DNA of 64,000 nucleotides from Brevibacillus formosus (GCF_003013405.1 NZ_PXZL01000020.1:275137-339136), one strand, 5' to 3'. Shown: positions 48,700 to 58,447, counted from the first letter of the stretch. Notes: a model not told the origin generated them from the letters alone. Program-made: numbers and translations.

Positions 48700-49587
48700 C
48701 TATTTAAAAACGCTCATGACCTTTCTCAACCCATCCTCCAGCTCCACCTGAGGATTCCACCCCAGTGCTTGCAGCGGCCGAATATCTGCTTGTGAATGCA
48801 TGATTTCCAGGTCATGATAAGCAATCGATCCGAACTTCAGGACCGTACTTGATTGGGTCATTTGACGAACCAGTTCTACAAACTCTCGAATCGAGGTAGC
48901 TTTGCTTGTCCCTACCTGGTATTCCGCATATCCTGCAGGTAGACAGGCAGCATTCTCCAACAGTACACGGAAGGCGGAAACAACATCATCCACATAAATA
49001 AAATCCCTTGCTTGCTTTCCTTCAGTAAGCCTTAGTTCAGGTTGATTTTCGAGACAGCTTTTGATGACAGAAGAGACAAATTTATTCGTATTGTCGTAGG
49101 GACCATACATATGCTCAAGCCTGACGTTGATGAATCGCAGAGAAGACGTATCTGCCATGCTTTTTCCCCATTCTCTAAATTGACGCTTCGTCAGATTGTA
49201 TGGCTGTAGATGTCTGGATAATCGGAGGGGTGCACTGGAAAACGTATCCGTATTCATAAAAACAGGGGTGCCAAAGCGTATGGCCACATCCAGCAGTTTC
49301 AACGGAAAGGTTACATTGGCATCTACCAGCATGGCATTGCTCTCGTTGTTGCGTCCATAGCAGGTAGCCGTATGGATGATCACATCCATTCTCCCCTGCT
49401 CGAAAAAAGGAGCTTCCCATTCCCCGCGATCCGTATCATACGTAATCAAATCAGGTAAAACGTCTTGGATACGCGAGCAATCAGAGGTGCTCCTTTTCAA
49501 AATGATGACGGTATGTCCGTCCAATCGCAGCGCTTTTACGAGCTGGCTTCCGAGAAAACCTGTCGCGCCGGTCACAAGTATCTTCAT
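48700..49587 (-). CDS. NAD-dependent epimerase/reductase of the CDP-sugar branch (RfbJ-like)
   Basis: The 295-residue SDR protein has TGATGFLGSQLVKAL, the strand ending IHTATCYGR, catalytic YNLTKRQF and RFINVRLEHMYGPYD. It resembles CDP-abequose/paratose synthases, which reduce a 4-keto group of CDP-deoxyhexoses. It lies at the end of the manC-rfbG-rfbF-fkbM operon, so its substrate is probably the CDP-4-keto-6-deoxyglucose made by RfbG. No 3-dehydrase is present, so the product may be a CDP-6-deoxyhexose rather than a dideoxy sugar. Confidence 0.78.
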   Translation of the reverse strand: MKILVTGATGFLGSQLVKALRLDGHTVIILKRSTSDCSRIQDVLPDLITYDTDRGEWEAPFFEQGRMDVIIHTATCYGRNNESNAMLVDANVTFPLKLLDVAIRFGTPVFMNTDTFSSAPLRLSRHLQPYNLTKRQFREWGKSMADTSSLRFINVRLEHMYGPYDNTNKFVSSVIKSCLENQPELRLTEGKQARDFIYVDDVVSAFRVLLENAACLPAGYAEYQVGTSKATSIREFVELVRQMTQSSTVLKFGSIAYHDLEIMHSQADIRPLQALGWNPQVELEDGLRKVMSVFK

Positions 49588-49623
49588 TTGGGATCGCTCC
49601 CCTTCACCTGCTTGGCTCTCTTC

Positions 49624-50217
49624 TTATATCCAGTTCAAGTCGATGTTGTGAATTTGTTTTTCTTGCATGACCCCCCGAAAGTGATCAGCCTTCGCTTTCA
49701 AGCCTTCGATGAGCCATTCATGATTTTCTACGACGATTTTTTCTATTTGCAGGTGTAGATTTTGTTCTACGATCTTTTCCAGCAGTTCAAATTCTGCCCC
49801 CTCAATATCGATTTTGATTAATTTGATGGGACGATTGAGCATTTGGATGAACTGTGTCAAATCAATGACCTCTACCTCTACATACTTATTGGGATTCGTA
49901 ACAGGATGATTATTCAAAAGGGAAGAGGCATAAGCAGACCCAGCCGGATCCGTATGGTAAAGATCATGCAAATGCAAGCGCAGCTTGTCGTTTTTATGCC
50001 AAACCGCTTTGTTTATACATACGACATTGGGATAAGATCCTACCCTTTTTTTCAATTCCTCAAATACAAATGGATTCGGTTCAAACGCAAAGACGAGGGC
50101 ACCTTTATCCGCCATTTTTTGAGAAATGACCCCGTAATTTGCCCCACAATCGATCGTGATGTCACCGTAGCCAATCGGAGAAAAAACTTCTTCACTGTTT
50201 TCGTTTAATCCGCCCAC
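49624..50217 (-). CDS. FkbM-family methyltransferase
   Basis: The 197-residue SAM-dependent enzyme shows DITIDCGANYGVIS (motif I), FAFEPNPFVFEEL and LIKIDIEGAEFELL, all FkbM marks. It starts with GTG at 50217, with AAGGAGG 8 nt upstream. It lies between rfbF and the reductase, so O-methylation of the CDP-derived sugar residue is likely. Confidence 0.87.
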   Translation of the reverse strand: MGGLNENSEEVFSPIGYGDITIDCGANYGVISQKMADKGALVFAFEPNPFVFEELKKRVGSYPNVVCINKAVWHKNDKLRLHLHDLYHTDPAGSAYASSLLNNHPVTNPNKYVEVEVIDLTQFIQMLNRPIKLIKIDIEGAEFELLEKIVEQNLHLQIEKIVVENHEWLIEGLKAKADHFRGVMQEKQIHNIDLNWI

Positions 50218-50230
50218 TCCTGCTTCCTCC

Positions 50231-51010
50231 TTATGTTCGGCTGGTTGCCCATGCTGCTTTTCCGGATTTCCACAGTTCTTCCAAGTAGTTTTTATCTCTG
50301 AGCGTATCCATTGGATGCCAAAAACCGGTATGCTTGAAGGCCATCAGTTGATTCGCCTTGGCCAAGCTCTCCAGCGGCTCTTTTTCCAATACCGTCTCAT
50401 CACCCGCAATATAGTCAAATACTCCTGGCTCCATGACAAAAAAACCAGCATTGATCCACCCGCCGTCCCCCTTTGGCTTTTCTTGGAATCCTGTAACTGT
50501 GTTCCCATTGGCAAGATCCAATGCTCCGAATCGGCCTGGCGGTTGGGTAGTGGTGATCGTTGCGAGTTTTTTATGCGCGCGATGAAATTTTACCAGCTGT
50601 TCAATATCAATGTCGGATAAGCCATCTCCATACGTCAGCATGAATGTTTCTTCTCCCACATATTTCTGTATCCGTCTCACCCTCCCACCTGTCCCTGTGT
50701 CTTTACCCGTGTCAATTAATGTGACTCGCCATGGAGCAGCATTGTGGTTGTGAAAAGTGACCTGATTGTCATTGCGAAAATCAAACGTCACATCAGAATG
50801 GTGAAGGAAGTAGTGCGCGAAGTACTCCTTGATCATATAGCCTTTGTACCCAAGACAAATGATGAAATCGTGGAAGCCGTACTTTGAATAAACGGACATG
50901 ATATGACAAATGATGGGCCAATCACCGATCTCAATGAGCGGCTTCGGACGAAGATGCGTCTCTTCTCCAATGCGTGTGCCATACCCTCCTGCTAGGATGA
51001 CGACTTTCAT
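50231..51010 (-). CDS. rfbF: Glucose-1-phosphate cytidylyltransferase
   Basis: The 259-residue nucleotidyltransferase has LAGGYGTRIGEETHLRPKPL, then CLGYKGYMIKEYF, LIDTGKDTGTGGRVRR, TYGDGLSDI and NAGFFVMEPGVFDYI, the RfbF signatures. It makes CDP-glucose from CTP and glucose-1-phosphate. rfbG lies 24 nt upstream in the same operon and uses the product. Confidence 0.95.
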   Translation of the reverse strand: MKVVILAGGYGTRIGEETHLRPKPLIEIGDWPIICHIMSVYSKYGFHDFIICLGYKGYMIKEYFAHYFLHHSDVTFDFRNDNQVTFHNHNAAPWRVTLIDTGKDTGTGGRVRRIQKYVGEETFMLTYGDGLSDIDIEQLVKFHRAHKKLATITTTQPPGRFGALDLANGNTVTGFQEKPKGDGGWINAGFFVMEPGVFDYIAGDETVLEKEPLESLAKANQLMAFKHTGFWHPMDTLRDKNYLEELWKSGKAAWATSRT

Positions 51011-51034
51011 TGGCTGCCCTCCTTCCTCTGTTGT

Positions 51035-52126
51035 TCATCGGGGCCCATCTGTATACGCTCTGATTTGGGCCAAACAGATTTTTCTCACGTCTTGCTTCTG
51101 CTGATAGGCCTTATGCCAAGAAATGATACTGTCCAAGGTCTGTTCGATTGACCAGTTGGGCTTCCAGTCTATTTCGCTTCTGGCTTTGGAACAGTCCAGC
51201 TTTAAATATTGGGCTTCGTGCCATTGTGAATCTGTTCGCTCTGCTTCAAAGCTGGCCCCAGCTCCCCATCTCTCACACAATTGCTGGACGATCCACTCTA
51301 CAGATTTTGCGTCTTCATCATTCGGGCCAAAATTCCAGCTCTGCGCGTAATCCTTGCCATTTCTCCACATTTTTTCAGCGAGCATCAAATAACCCTTCAA
51401 TGGCTCAAGGACGTGCTGCCACGGTCGAATTGCTTTTGGATTTCGGATGATGATCTTCTCTCCCTTAATCAAAGCACTCAGGCAATCTGGTATTAAACGA
51501 TCAAGAGCCCAATCACCTCCGCCGATCACATTGCCTGCTCGCGCTGAAGCAATCGATACACCATGCTGGTGATACTGGTCGGGGTGGAAAAAAGCATTGC
51601 GATAGGAGGAAGTCACTTGCTCCGAACATGCTTTGCTGTTGGAATACGGGTCATAGCCGCCCAACACATCCTGCTCACGGTATCCCCACACCCACTCCCG
51701 ATTTTCGTAGACCTTATCTGTCGTAACATTAATAATCGCTCTGATTTTCATACCGTTTTGCACGGCCACTTTCGCCGCTTCGAGCACATTCACCGTACCC
51801 ATGACATTGATTTCGTAAGTTTCCGCCGGATATTGATACGATAGACGCACCAGCGGCTGAGCAGCCATGTGAATGATGATATCCGGGTTTGCTTGGTTAA
51901 TCGCTTTTTGAACACTTTCCTTCGATCTGACATCATCGATAATCGAATCAACCAATGAGCTGATTTGGGCACACTCAAAAATACTCGGATTCGTCGGCGG
52001 CGACAGCGCATACCCTGTTACCTTCGCCCCTAAGTGATGCAGCCATAAGCATAGCCATGCCCCTTTGAAGCCCGTATGACCGGTGATCAACACTTTTTTG
52101 TCTCGCCAGAACGCTGGATCAACCAT
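51035..52126 (-). CDS. rfbG: CDP-glucose 4,6-dehydratase
   Basis: This enzyme of about 363 residues starts FWRDKKVLITGHTGFKGAWL and has GYALSPPTNPSIF, HMAAQPLVRLSY, the catalytic Tyr-X3-Lys in YDPYSNSKACSEQV and ARAGNVIGGGDWA. It makes CDP-4-keto-6-deoxyglucose. I favour ATG at 52126, overlapping manC by 8 nt, since the family N-terminus begins there; GTG at 52135 is the alternative. Confidence 0.94.
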   Translation of the reverse strand: MVDPAFWRDKKVLITGHTGFKGAWLCLWLHHLGAKVTGYALSPPTNPSIFECAQISSLVDSIIDDVRSKESVQKAINQANPDIIIHMAAQPLVRLSYQYPAETYEINVMGTVNVLEAAKVAVQNGMKIRAIINVTTDKVYENREWVWGYREQDVLGGYDPYSNSKACSEQVTSSYRNAFFHPDQYHQHGVSIASARAGNVIGGGDWALDRLIPDCLSALIKGEKIIIRNPKAIRPWQHVLEPLKGYLMLAEKMWRNGKDYAQSWNFGPNDEDAKSVEWIVQQLCERWGAGASFEAERTDSQWHEAQYLKLDCSKARSEIDWKPNWSIEQTLDSIISWHKAYQQKQDVRKICLAQIRAYTDGPR

Positions 52127-53531
52127 CGTGATCACCGTGCTTCCTAATCTGCTCGAGAATCGCTGACCACGTCATTCCGAGTCGAACGATATCTTCTTCC
52201 ACCAGCTGACTTCCCATCTGTACCTCGATGAATTCCAGCTCATTCGTAGCTTTGATTGCATGTTTGGCCCCTACCGGAATTTGCAAGACGTCCCCTGGTC
52301 CAACCTGACTCAGCTGATCGTCCAAGATGAACTCGCCGCAGCCCTCCACGATGATCCATACTTCGCTACGATGGTGATGGTACTGATAGCTCAAATTTTT
52401 CCCGGCGTATACATGGATTCTTTTCGTTAATACTTCCACGTTGTCTTCGTTCTTCTGAAAATGCATAACCTGATACCATCCCCAGCGCCGCTCTTCATAC
52501 ATTGGGCGCTTTGTCCAATCCAAAGCCAAATTTTTGACCATATGGCTTTGTTCCTTGGAAGAAACGAGGATGCCATCCGGACTAGCCGCCACGATCATAT
52601 CCGATAGACCGATGGACACGATAGGTATGTCCAATTCGTTGATAACGTGGGTATTGGTGCAGCTCTCATCTAGAAAAACCTTACCGATTGCATTCCCGCT
52701 CATTTCTTCCGTGAGTGTATTCCACGTACCTAAGTCCTTCCAGTCTCCGTCATACGGGAGAACGACTACTTTCTCTGCCTTTTCTACAATCTCATAGTCA
52801 AAGCTGATGGCAGGCATTTGGCTGTATTGCTCAAGCATGCGGTTGTATTCAATAGGCAATCCTTTTTGCTCCAATTCACGAATCAGGTAACCCAATCGAA
52901 AAGCAAAAATTCCACAATTCCACAGGGCCTTCTTTTCTACTAAATCCTGCGCTTGCTCAAGTGACGGCTTTTCTTTGAAGCTTTTTACTTTTTGATAGGC
53001 TTGAGACCTTTTCCCCTGATCCAATTCTGATTCTAGCTGTGGAACAATGTAACCGTATTTCGTAGATGGATACGTAGGTTTCACTCCGATTAATGCGAGA
53101 TTCGCGCCTGAGCTGAGAATGACGTTCTCCAGCTCCTTGATCCTGTCCATGAAGCGATCCTCAACGAATGGATCAACAGGCATGATGGCTATGACCTCAT
53201 CCGGGTCCATTGTCAAAGCAGAATACAGATAGGTAACCGCTAAAGCAATGGCAGGGAAGGTATCCCTTTTTTCCGGCTCCACAATTAAGGGAACGCCCTC
53301 ACCGAGCTGGCTTTGAAGCAAATCAACATGCGAGCGGCCTGTTGAAATATAAACAGGCTCCGACCAATTGCGCGAGGTCAGCTGCCTCCACACTCGTTGA
53401 ACCATTGCTTCTGGTTGGGCATGTTCATTGCCTATCAACTTCAAGAACTGTTTGGATCTGACATCATTGGAGAGCGGCCACAGCCTTTTCCCTGAACCAC
53501 CCGATAGCAATATCAGTTTCACCCAGGCCAC
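52119..53531 (-). CDS. manC: Mannose-1-phosphate guanylyltransferase (with mannose-6-phosphate isomerase-type cupin)
   Basis: The 470-residue protein has the pyrophosphorylase signature LLSGGSGKRLWPLSND, then EPEKRDTFPAIALA, the Y-GYIVP stretch and FKEKPSLEQA. A C-terminal type II PMI cupin follows with YQYHHHRSEVWIIVEG and PGDVLQIPVGAKHAI. It makes GDP-mannose, the substrate of Gmd. It heads the operon that continues into the CDP-sugar genes, tying both sugar branches to one transcript. Confidence 0.93.
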   Translation of the reverse strand: MAWVKLILLSGGSGKRLWPLSNDVRSKQFLKLIGNEHAQPEAMVQRVWRQLTSRNWSEPVYISTGRSHVDLLQSQLGEGVPLIVEPEKRDTFPAIALAVTYLYSALTMDPDEVIAIMPVDPFVEDRFMDRIKELENVILSSGANLALIGVKPTYPSTKYGYIVPQLESELDQGKRSQAYQKVKSFKEKPSLEQAQDLVEKKALWNCGIFAFRLGYLIRELEQKGLPIEYNRMLEQYSQMPAISFDYEIVEKAEKVVVLPYDGDWKDLGTWNTLTEEMSGNAIGKVFLDESCTNTHVINELDIPIVSIGLSDMIVAASPDGILVSSKEQSHMVKNLALDWTKRPMYEERRWGWYQVMHFQKNEDNVEVLTKRIHVYAGKNLSYQYHHHRSEVWIIVEGCGEFILDDQLSQVGPGDVLQIPVGAKHAIKATNELEFIEVQMGSQLVEEDIVRLGMTWSAILEQIRKHGDHDG

Positions 53532-53635
53532 CTCTATCCGTTTATCGTGTTGTATGCACCATCTTATGCGTTTGTCGAAGTGGATGCTCTATGATCCAAT
53601 GAAAATGGTCAAATAACACGAGGAATGATAGAAGC

Positions 53636-54481
53636 CTATGAAAACTGAATCCAACGATTGGAAATATAATCGAAAATGTAAGAACCTGCTTGGGGGAGGT
53701 AAGGAGCCGTGAAAAATCTCATAAAGTGCTTCATGTATCCTTGAAAATGCAGAGAAAACATCGGCATATATCGGCCCGTTGCATTATCCTTGCAGCACAA
53801 GATACCGTTTATCGAGTAAATTTTCTTATAGCCGTACAAATTCTCCACCGATGTAGCCTGCTGAATATTCCCATCCACAATGCCATCATGAAACAAGCCA
53901 TTCGTGATTCGGTAATCCTTGAATTGCTCAAGAAATAGCAAAGCCAGCACCATATCTGTAATTAAAGGCTGATTGAATCTTACATGTTCCTTTCTCTGCA
54001 TCGTGTATTGGACGACTTTCGCGAATGCAATAGGAGTGGCAAAGTGAGACCTCATGAACTCGCAATAATGTTCGAGCTTCTGTCTGTCTACGAAATTGGT
54101 CCATACGAATTCCATCGTAAAGTTGTTAAAGCGCGGATGGTTCACGTCGGTATACAGCATGACATCCGTATCGATATAGCAGCATTTCGGAATTTGATGC
54201 TTTGTCATAAACGCCAACAAAATAAACCATCTTTGAAAACAAAACAGATTGTACTCAAAGGGCATGAAATGAATATGTTTGTAGACTCTCGTCATTTCGA
54301 TAGCGGCATGCATGTAATCGTCTATCATCTCGTAAATGATGCCGTTCGTAGCATACCTCCTGTTTCCTCCATTCCCTATCAGATAGACGGGCGTATTTGG
54401 GTTGCTTATTTTCGCTTGCTGCAAGCTGTATGAGAGATAATCATCGTCCCCGCGATGGATGATCACAATAGGCAAGGGCAT
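53636..54481 (-). CDS. Glycosyltransferase-like protein with DxD motif (paralogue)
   Basis: The 281-residue protein aligns along its length with the one at 41877-42737: MPLPIVIIHRGDDDYL, CCYIDTDVMLYTDVN (DxD), VWTNFVDRQKLEHYC and SLHFQGYMKHF near the end. No membrane helix. GGAGG precedes ATG. A CATAAAGTA element on the minus strand at 54509-54517 resembles a mother-cell -10, with no clear -35. It is probably a transferase acting on the surface glycan. Confidence 0.72.
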   Translation of the reverse strand: MPLPIVIIHRGDDDYLSYSLQQAKISNPNTPVYLIGNGGNRRYATNGIIYEMIDDYMHAAIEMTRVYKHIHFMPFEYNLFCFQRWFILLAFMTKHQIPKCCYIDTDVMLYTDVNHPRFNNFTMEFVWTNFVDRQKLEHYCEFMRSHFATPIAFAKVVQYTMQRKEHVRFNQPLITDMVLALLFLEQFKDYRITNGLFHDGIVDGNIQQATSVENLYGYKKIYSINGILCCKDNATGRYMPMFSLHFQGYMKHFMRFFTAPYLPQAGSYIFDYISNRWIQFS

Positions 54482-54688
54482 ACTCTTTCCGCCTCCTTTT
54501 TCTCCCCATACTTTATGTAAGTGAAAGACAACGAGAAACGGGCATATGCCTTTTTTCCGAAAAGCTGCTTGTTGCCAAGCAACTTTACATCTGGTTGGGA
54601 CAAAATTAATGCATTTATATCATTCCCCCCAGCTCGATCCGAACATATCGTATAGGGCAAGCACTCTGAAATGAAGGGGGACATGTCG

Positions 54689-55537
54689 ATGGGAAGATTT
54701 TGGACAGATCAGGAAATCCTCGATGAGATCAACAAACGGCGATGGTACCATAAAATCGCACTGCGACCCGGTATCGTCACTCCTGGGATTTCGCTTTTGG
54801 AAAATGTATGGAATATGACGCGACAATCCAGAGAATATATCCAATATTCGGGGAAACGCGTCCTAGATCTCGCTAGTTTTGACGGTATGTGGGCGTTTGA
54901 AGCGGAGCAAAGAGGGGCAAGTCTTGTCGTGGCTACGGACTGTATGCAGCCTCTCTATTTGAATTTTGAGTTTTGCAAGAACATCCTGCAAAGCAAAGTT
55001 TTGCCGCTGTACAATACCAGTCCTTATAAACTATGGGAAGGTCTGCAAGTGTTGTTGATGGACGATTTTACAGAACCACTGCCTTTCCCTCATCAAATTC
55101 GGCACAATCAATTTGATGTCGTCCAGCATCTTGGTCTGCTCTATCATTTGCGCGATCCGATGTGGACATTATCGCAATGCCGGAGTGTGATTAAACCAGG
55201 TGGGCACCTCTTGTTGGAAACTGCCTGTATTTTGGATACGAACCAATCAATCATGGTCTACAACGGGGCTCCTGGACAAATGAACCGGATTTATAAGGAC
55301 GATACCACTTGGTGGCTGCCGTCCGTCCTTTGCATTGAGGAGATGCTGAAGAGCACGTTGTTCGAAGTCATTCCTGAATCGATTCGGACGATCCCCTCCG
55401 GCAGAATAAACAATTACAATGCAGGTCGTATTAGCCTCGTGGCAAGAGCGATTTCTGGCAGTGAGATCGACAATAACTGTCACGCGGAATTGCTGCGTAT
55501 ATTCCGCAATCCAGGGATCGTTCCAGACTACCTGTAA
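54689..55537 (+). CDS. SAM-dependent methyltransferase (DUF1698-like)
   Basis: The ~282-residue protein has WYHKIALRPGIVTPG, then motif I VLDLASFDGMWAFEAEQRG, VATDCMQP, VVQHLGLLYHLRDPMWTL and KPGGHLLLETA. This is the pattern of the DUF1698/CmoB-like class. Here it is more likely a glycan or small-molecule methyltransferase than a tRNA enzyme. ATG at 54689 has AAGGGGG 8 nt upstream; earlier in-frame ATGs are too near or lack a site. CATATCGTA (54644-54652) is a possible SigK-type -10. Confidence 0.8.
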   Translation: MGRFWTDQEILDEINKRRWYHKIALRPGIVTPGISLLENVWNMTRQSREYIQYSGKRVLDLASFDGMWAFEAEQRGASLVVATDCMQPLYLNFEFCKNILQSKVLPLYNTSPYKLWEGLQVLLMDDFTEPLPFPHQIRHNQFDVVQHLGLLYHLRDPMWTLSQCRSVIKPGGHLLLETACILDTNQSIMVYNGAPGQMNRIYKDDTTWWLPSVLCIEEMLKSTLFEVIPESIRTIPSGRINNYNAGRISLVARAISGSEIDNNCHAELLRIFRNPGIVPDYL

Positions 55538-55551
55538 TATTTGGGAAAAGG

Positions 55552-55593
55552 AAATCGGGTGCACAAGATCAACGATGCTTGTGTACCCGATTT
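55552..55593. terminator. Terminator after the methyltransferase
   Basis: AAATCGGGTGCACAAG (55552-55567) pairs with CTTGTGTACCCGATTT (55578-55593) with one mismatch, followed by T on the plus strand. Confidence 0.88.
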
Positions 55594-55659
55594 TCCATTC
55601 GTTCATAGTCTGATGGTAGTGCATGCATTTTATATGATGGAAAGATGGGAGTGAATCTC

Positions 55660-56847
55660 GTGTCCCACTCACAGCAACCTTTAGTGAGTATCATTACCCC
55701 CTCTTACAACCAAGGCCGGTTTATTCGTGACACCATAAATAGCATTTTGACCCAGGACTATGCAAACCTTGAGCATATCGTGGTAGATGGAGGCTCCACT
55801 GACGATACGCTCTCCATCTTGCAAGAATATGCACAAAAAGATCCACGCTTCCGTTATATTTCCGAACCGGATCGCGGACAGTCTCATGCGCTTAACAAAG
55901 GCCTTGCAATGGCTAGAGGGGAAATCATTGGCTGGCTGAATTCAGACGACATGTATGTACCTGGCGCCATCCAAGCAACTGTTCAAGCTTTTGCGTCCAA
56001 CCCGAGTTGGGGAATGCTGCATGGCAATTGTCATGTCACGAATGAGTATGGGCAAGTATCCTCCAGCTACCCATCAGAACCAGCTGACGCCAAGAAATTG
56101 TATCAAAGCTGCTGTATATGCCAGCCCTCCGCTTTCATCAGGGCCAACGTCTTCAGGCATATGGGGGGCGTCGATGAATCGCTGCAATTTTGCATGGACT
56201 ACGACCTCTGGATGCGAATCGCCAAATTTTATCCAATCGGCTACATTGCCCAGTATTTGGGAAGCGCACGAATCCACGGTGCCTGCAAATCAGCTACACA
56301 ATGGCATTCTATCGGTGTGCCTGAAGTATTAAAATCGCTGGCGAAAAATTATGCTTCCATACCAAGCCACTGGATTTCGTACGTTCCACAATACAAAGGC
56401 ATGGGTGTACTAAACCTTTTAAAACTGTATAAAACATTCCCTGCCAATACGTCCCGCATCTCAAGCATGAATCGCAGTATTGACTTATGGGCGCCTCCCA
56501 TCTTGCGCGTTATCGTTGAATCAGCGCCTTCCGCACCTGCCCAAATGCTTTTGGTAAAAGGAAGAGTCCCCGGCTCTACTGCCAGGTTGGCGAAGCCGAT
56601 TGTGCTCACTGCCCTCGTAAATGGGGCAGGCGTAAAAAGCTATACCATCGAGAAACCCACCTTCGCCCTTGAAATCCCGCTCGACCCCAGAGCGACAATG
56701 CATCGAGTGGACATATCTTCGTCCAGTGTCACCGCTCCGACCACACCTCAAGTCCAGCACAGAATGGTGGGAGGTTACATGGCAGAAGAGATCATTCCGC
56801 TATCCCATGATGAAGTACTCGTGTACAAAGCATTTGCAAGGAGCTAA
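55660..56847 (+). CDS. GT2-family glycosyltransferase with C-terminal extension (paralogue)
   Basis: The 395-residue protein mirrors the one at 43856-45091: VSIITPSYNQGRFIRDTINS, VDGGSTDDT, EPDRGQSHALNKGLAMA, GWLNSDDMYVPGA, MDYDLWMR, then a divergent beta-rich tail. GTG at 55660 is favoured, with GGGAG 6-8 nt upstream; ATG at 55645 overlaps that site. It converges with the DUF1360 gene, 4 nt apart. Confidence 0.87.
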   Translation: MSHSQQPLVSIITPSYNQGRFIRDTINSILTQDYANLEHIVVDGGSTDDTLSILQEYAQKDPRFRYISEPDRGQSHALNKGLAMARGEIIGWLNSDDMYVPGAIQATVQAFASNPSWGMLHGNCHVTNEYGQVSSSYPSEPADAKKLYQSCCICQPSAFIRANVFRHMGGVDESLQFCMDYDLWMRIAKFYPIGYIAQYLGSARIHGACKSATQWHSIGVPEVLKSLAKNYASIPSHWISYVPQYKGMGVLNLLKLYKTFPANTSRISSMNRSIDLWAPPILRVIVESAPSAPAQMLLVKGRVPGSTARLAKPIVLTALVNGAGVKSYTIEKPTFALEIPLDPRATMHRVDISSSSVTAPTTPQVQHRMVGGYMAEEIIPLSHDEVLVYKAFARS

Positions 56848-56851
56848 TTAG

Positions 56852-57199
56852 TCAACTCGAGTATAACTTCGTCTCAATGACAGCCGCCGCTCCGGCTATG
56901 GCAAGCAGGAGCAACAAAGGATAGGCGGCTGGCACATACATATACAAGGCAACGATCAAAGCGCCTACCCATATTCCCACGCACCAATGGCAGCTCAACA
57001 ACCTGCCTATCCATTGGCGTACCCTCCCGCCTTTAAATTGAAAGTCCCGAACCATTTGCCCCGACTCATCGGGCACATATAATACCTGGTAAAATGGGTT
57101 TCGCAGAAAAGACGTGATCTCATCAAAAACAATCAAATGCGTCAGACGAAAGCTTGCCAGCACAAGAATGATTAAGTCGATCCAAGAGAGGTCAAACAT
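56852..57199 (-). CDS. DUF1360 membrane protein
   Basis: The ~115-residue protein shows FRLTHLIVFDEIT followed by LLSCHWCVGIWVGALIVALYMYVP and a last helix, with the paired Cys of the DUF1360 hallmark. Three hydrophobic segments are visible. The family is common in spore formers, and some members are linked to spore or coat genes; no biochemical role is known. ATG at 57199 follows GAGGTGG. Confidence 0.82.
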   Translation of the reverse strand: MFDLSWIDLIILVLASFRLTHLIVFDEITSFLRNPFYQVLYVPDESGQMVRDFQFKGGRVRQWIGRLLSCHWCVGIWVGALIVALYMYVPAAYPLLLLLAIAGAAAVIETKLYSS

Positions 57200-57294
57200 T
57201 CCACCTCCACCTCTTTCCAATATTTTGTGCTTTTCTCATTTGTTCCACATTTAGTACCATTGTGGTGCGACAAACCAGAGAAAGGCGTGATGAG

Positions 57295-58392
57295 ATGAAT
57301 CGCAACATAAAGAAAATGGCAACCATCCTTTCCCTGTCCGTCCTCGTTACCATGATCGGACAACCTGCATTTGCGAAAACAACCTTTACCCCTTTGAAAA
57401 AAGGGATGAAAAGCTCGCGTGTGCTTGAAGTGGAAAAGATGCTCGATGCACTCCATTACGACTACAAGCTGGTAGTGGACAAGAACTACAACAGCAACAC
57501 GGCTTATAACGTCAAAGCGTTCCAGAAAAAATACAAGCTCAAGCAAACCGGAATTGTGAACAAAGCTACTTACGATAAACTGAAGAGAGCGTACCAAGCA
57601 CGCAAGCAAGAGCAGCCGACACAGCCGAGCACACCGTCCAAGCCTAGCAAGCCTGCTGAATCCAATGATTACGCTACGCTGAAATTAGGTGCTAGCGGTG
57701 AAAACGTGAAGGAATTGCAAAAGATGCTCGCTGGCCTCGGATACAAAGTAACTGCCTCGGGTTATTACGATGAATCTACGCGCTTTGCCGTCATGCTATT
57801 CCAGTCGCGCAACAAACAGCCGCTGACTGGTGAAGCTGATGCCAAAACTTATACGACCATTCAAACGCAATACAAGAACAATCCAGTGCAGCCTAAACCA
57901 GAAACGAAGCCAACTGTCCCGACAAATCCAACGACTCCCGTAACCCCGAGCAAGCCTGAGCAACCGCAAAACCCTGGTGCTGACACGCAAGTTCCTCTTC
58001 CCGCTGGCTTGACGGCTGAGGAAAAAGAAATGGTTCAGCTCGTGAACCAAGAGCGCACCAGCCGCGGCCTCGCACCCTATCAAGTGGACATGCAGTTGGT
58101 GAACGTTGCACGTGTAAAAGCTCAAGAGATGGTAAACAAAGGCTACTTTAGCCACACCTCTCCTACTTACGGTTCACCGTTTCAAATGATGGACACTTTT
58201 GGTATTCGCTATATTGCTGCTGCTGAAAATATTGCCCAAAACTACTCTGTAAGCAGTGCTCATCAAATGTTCATGAATTCCTCTGGGCACAAAGCCAATA
58301 TTATGAGCCCGACATACGACTACGTAGCCATTGCTGTCGTAAATGGCGGTCCGCACGGGAAAACATTCGTACAAATGTTCTTGAAAAAATAG
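57295..58392 (+). CDS. Secreted CAP-domain protein with two peptidoglycan-binding repeats
   Basis: The ~365-residue protein has a signal peptide (VLVTMIGQPAFA) and two PG_binding_1 repeats (LKKGMKSSRVLEVEKMLDAL... and LKLGASGENVKELQKMLAGL...). Two Pro/Thr/Lys linkers and a C-terminal CAP (SCP-like, YkwD-type) domain follow, with MVQLVNQERTSRGLAPY, YFSHTSPTYGSPF and SSGHKANIMSPTYDYVAIAV. It should be exported and attach to wall or spore cortex. ATG at 57295 is chosen for AAAGG 9 nt upstream. Terminator follows. Confidence 0.92.
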   Translation: MNRNIKKMATILSLSVLVTMIGQPAFAKTTFTPLKKGMKSSRVLEVEKMLDALHYDYKLVVDKNYNSNTAYNVKAFQKKYKLKQTGIVNKATYDKLKRAYQARKQEQPTQPSTPSKPSKPAESNDYATLKLGASGENVKELQKMLAGLGYKVTASGYYDESTRFAVMLFQSRNKQPLTGEADAKTYTTIQTQYKNNPVQPKPETKPTVPTNPTTPVTPSKPEQPQNPGADTQVPLPAGLTAEEKEMVQLVNQERTSRGLAPYQVDMQLVNVARVKAQEMVNKGYFSHTSPTYGSPFQMMDTFGIRYIAAAENIAQNYSVSSAHQMFMNSSGHKANIMSPTYDYVAIAVVNGGPHGKTFVQMFLKK

Positions 58393-58404
58393 AGGCGCGG
58401 AACG

Positions 58405-58440
58405 GAAAAGCCATCATTTCTACTGAAATGGTGGCTTTTC
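58405..58440. terminator. Bidirectional terminator
   Basis: GAAAAGCCATCATTTC and GAAATGGTGGCTTTTC pair around TACT, with one G-T type position, giving T-rich ends both ways. It serves two convergent genes. Confidence 0.92.
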
Positions 58441-58447
58441 TTCCAAA

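Noticed and set aside
54689..55537. tRNA uridine-modifying enzyme CmoB
   Set aside because: Only the SAM-binding half is similar; the glycan context and missing partner CmoA make this unlikely.
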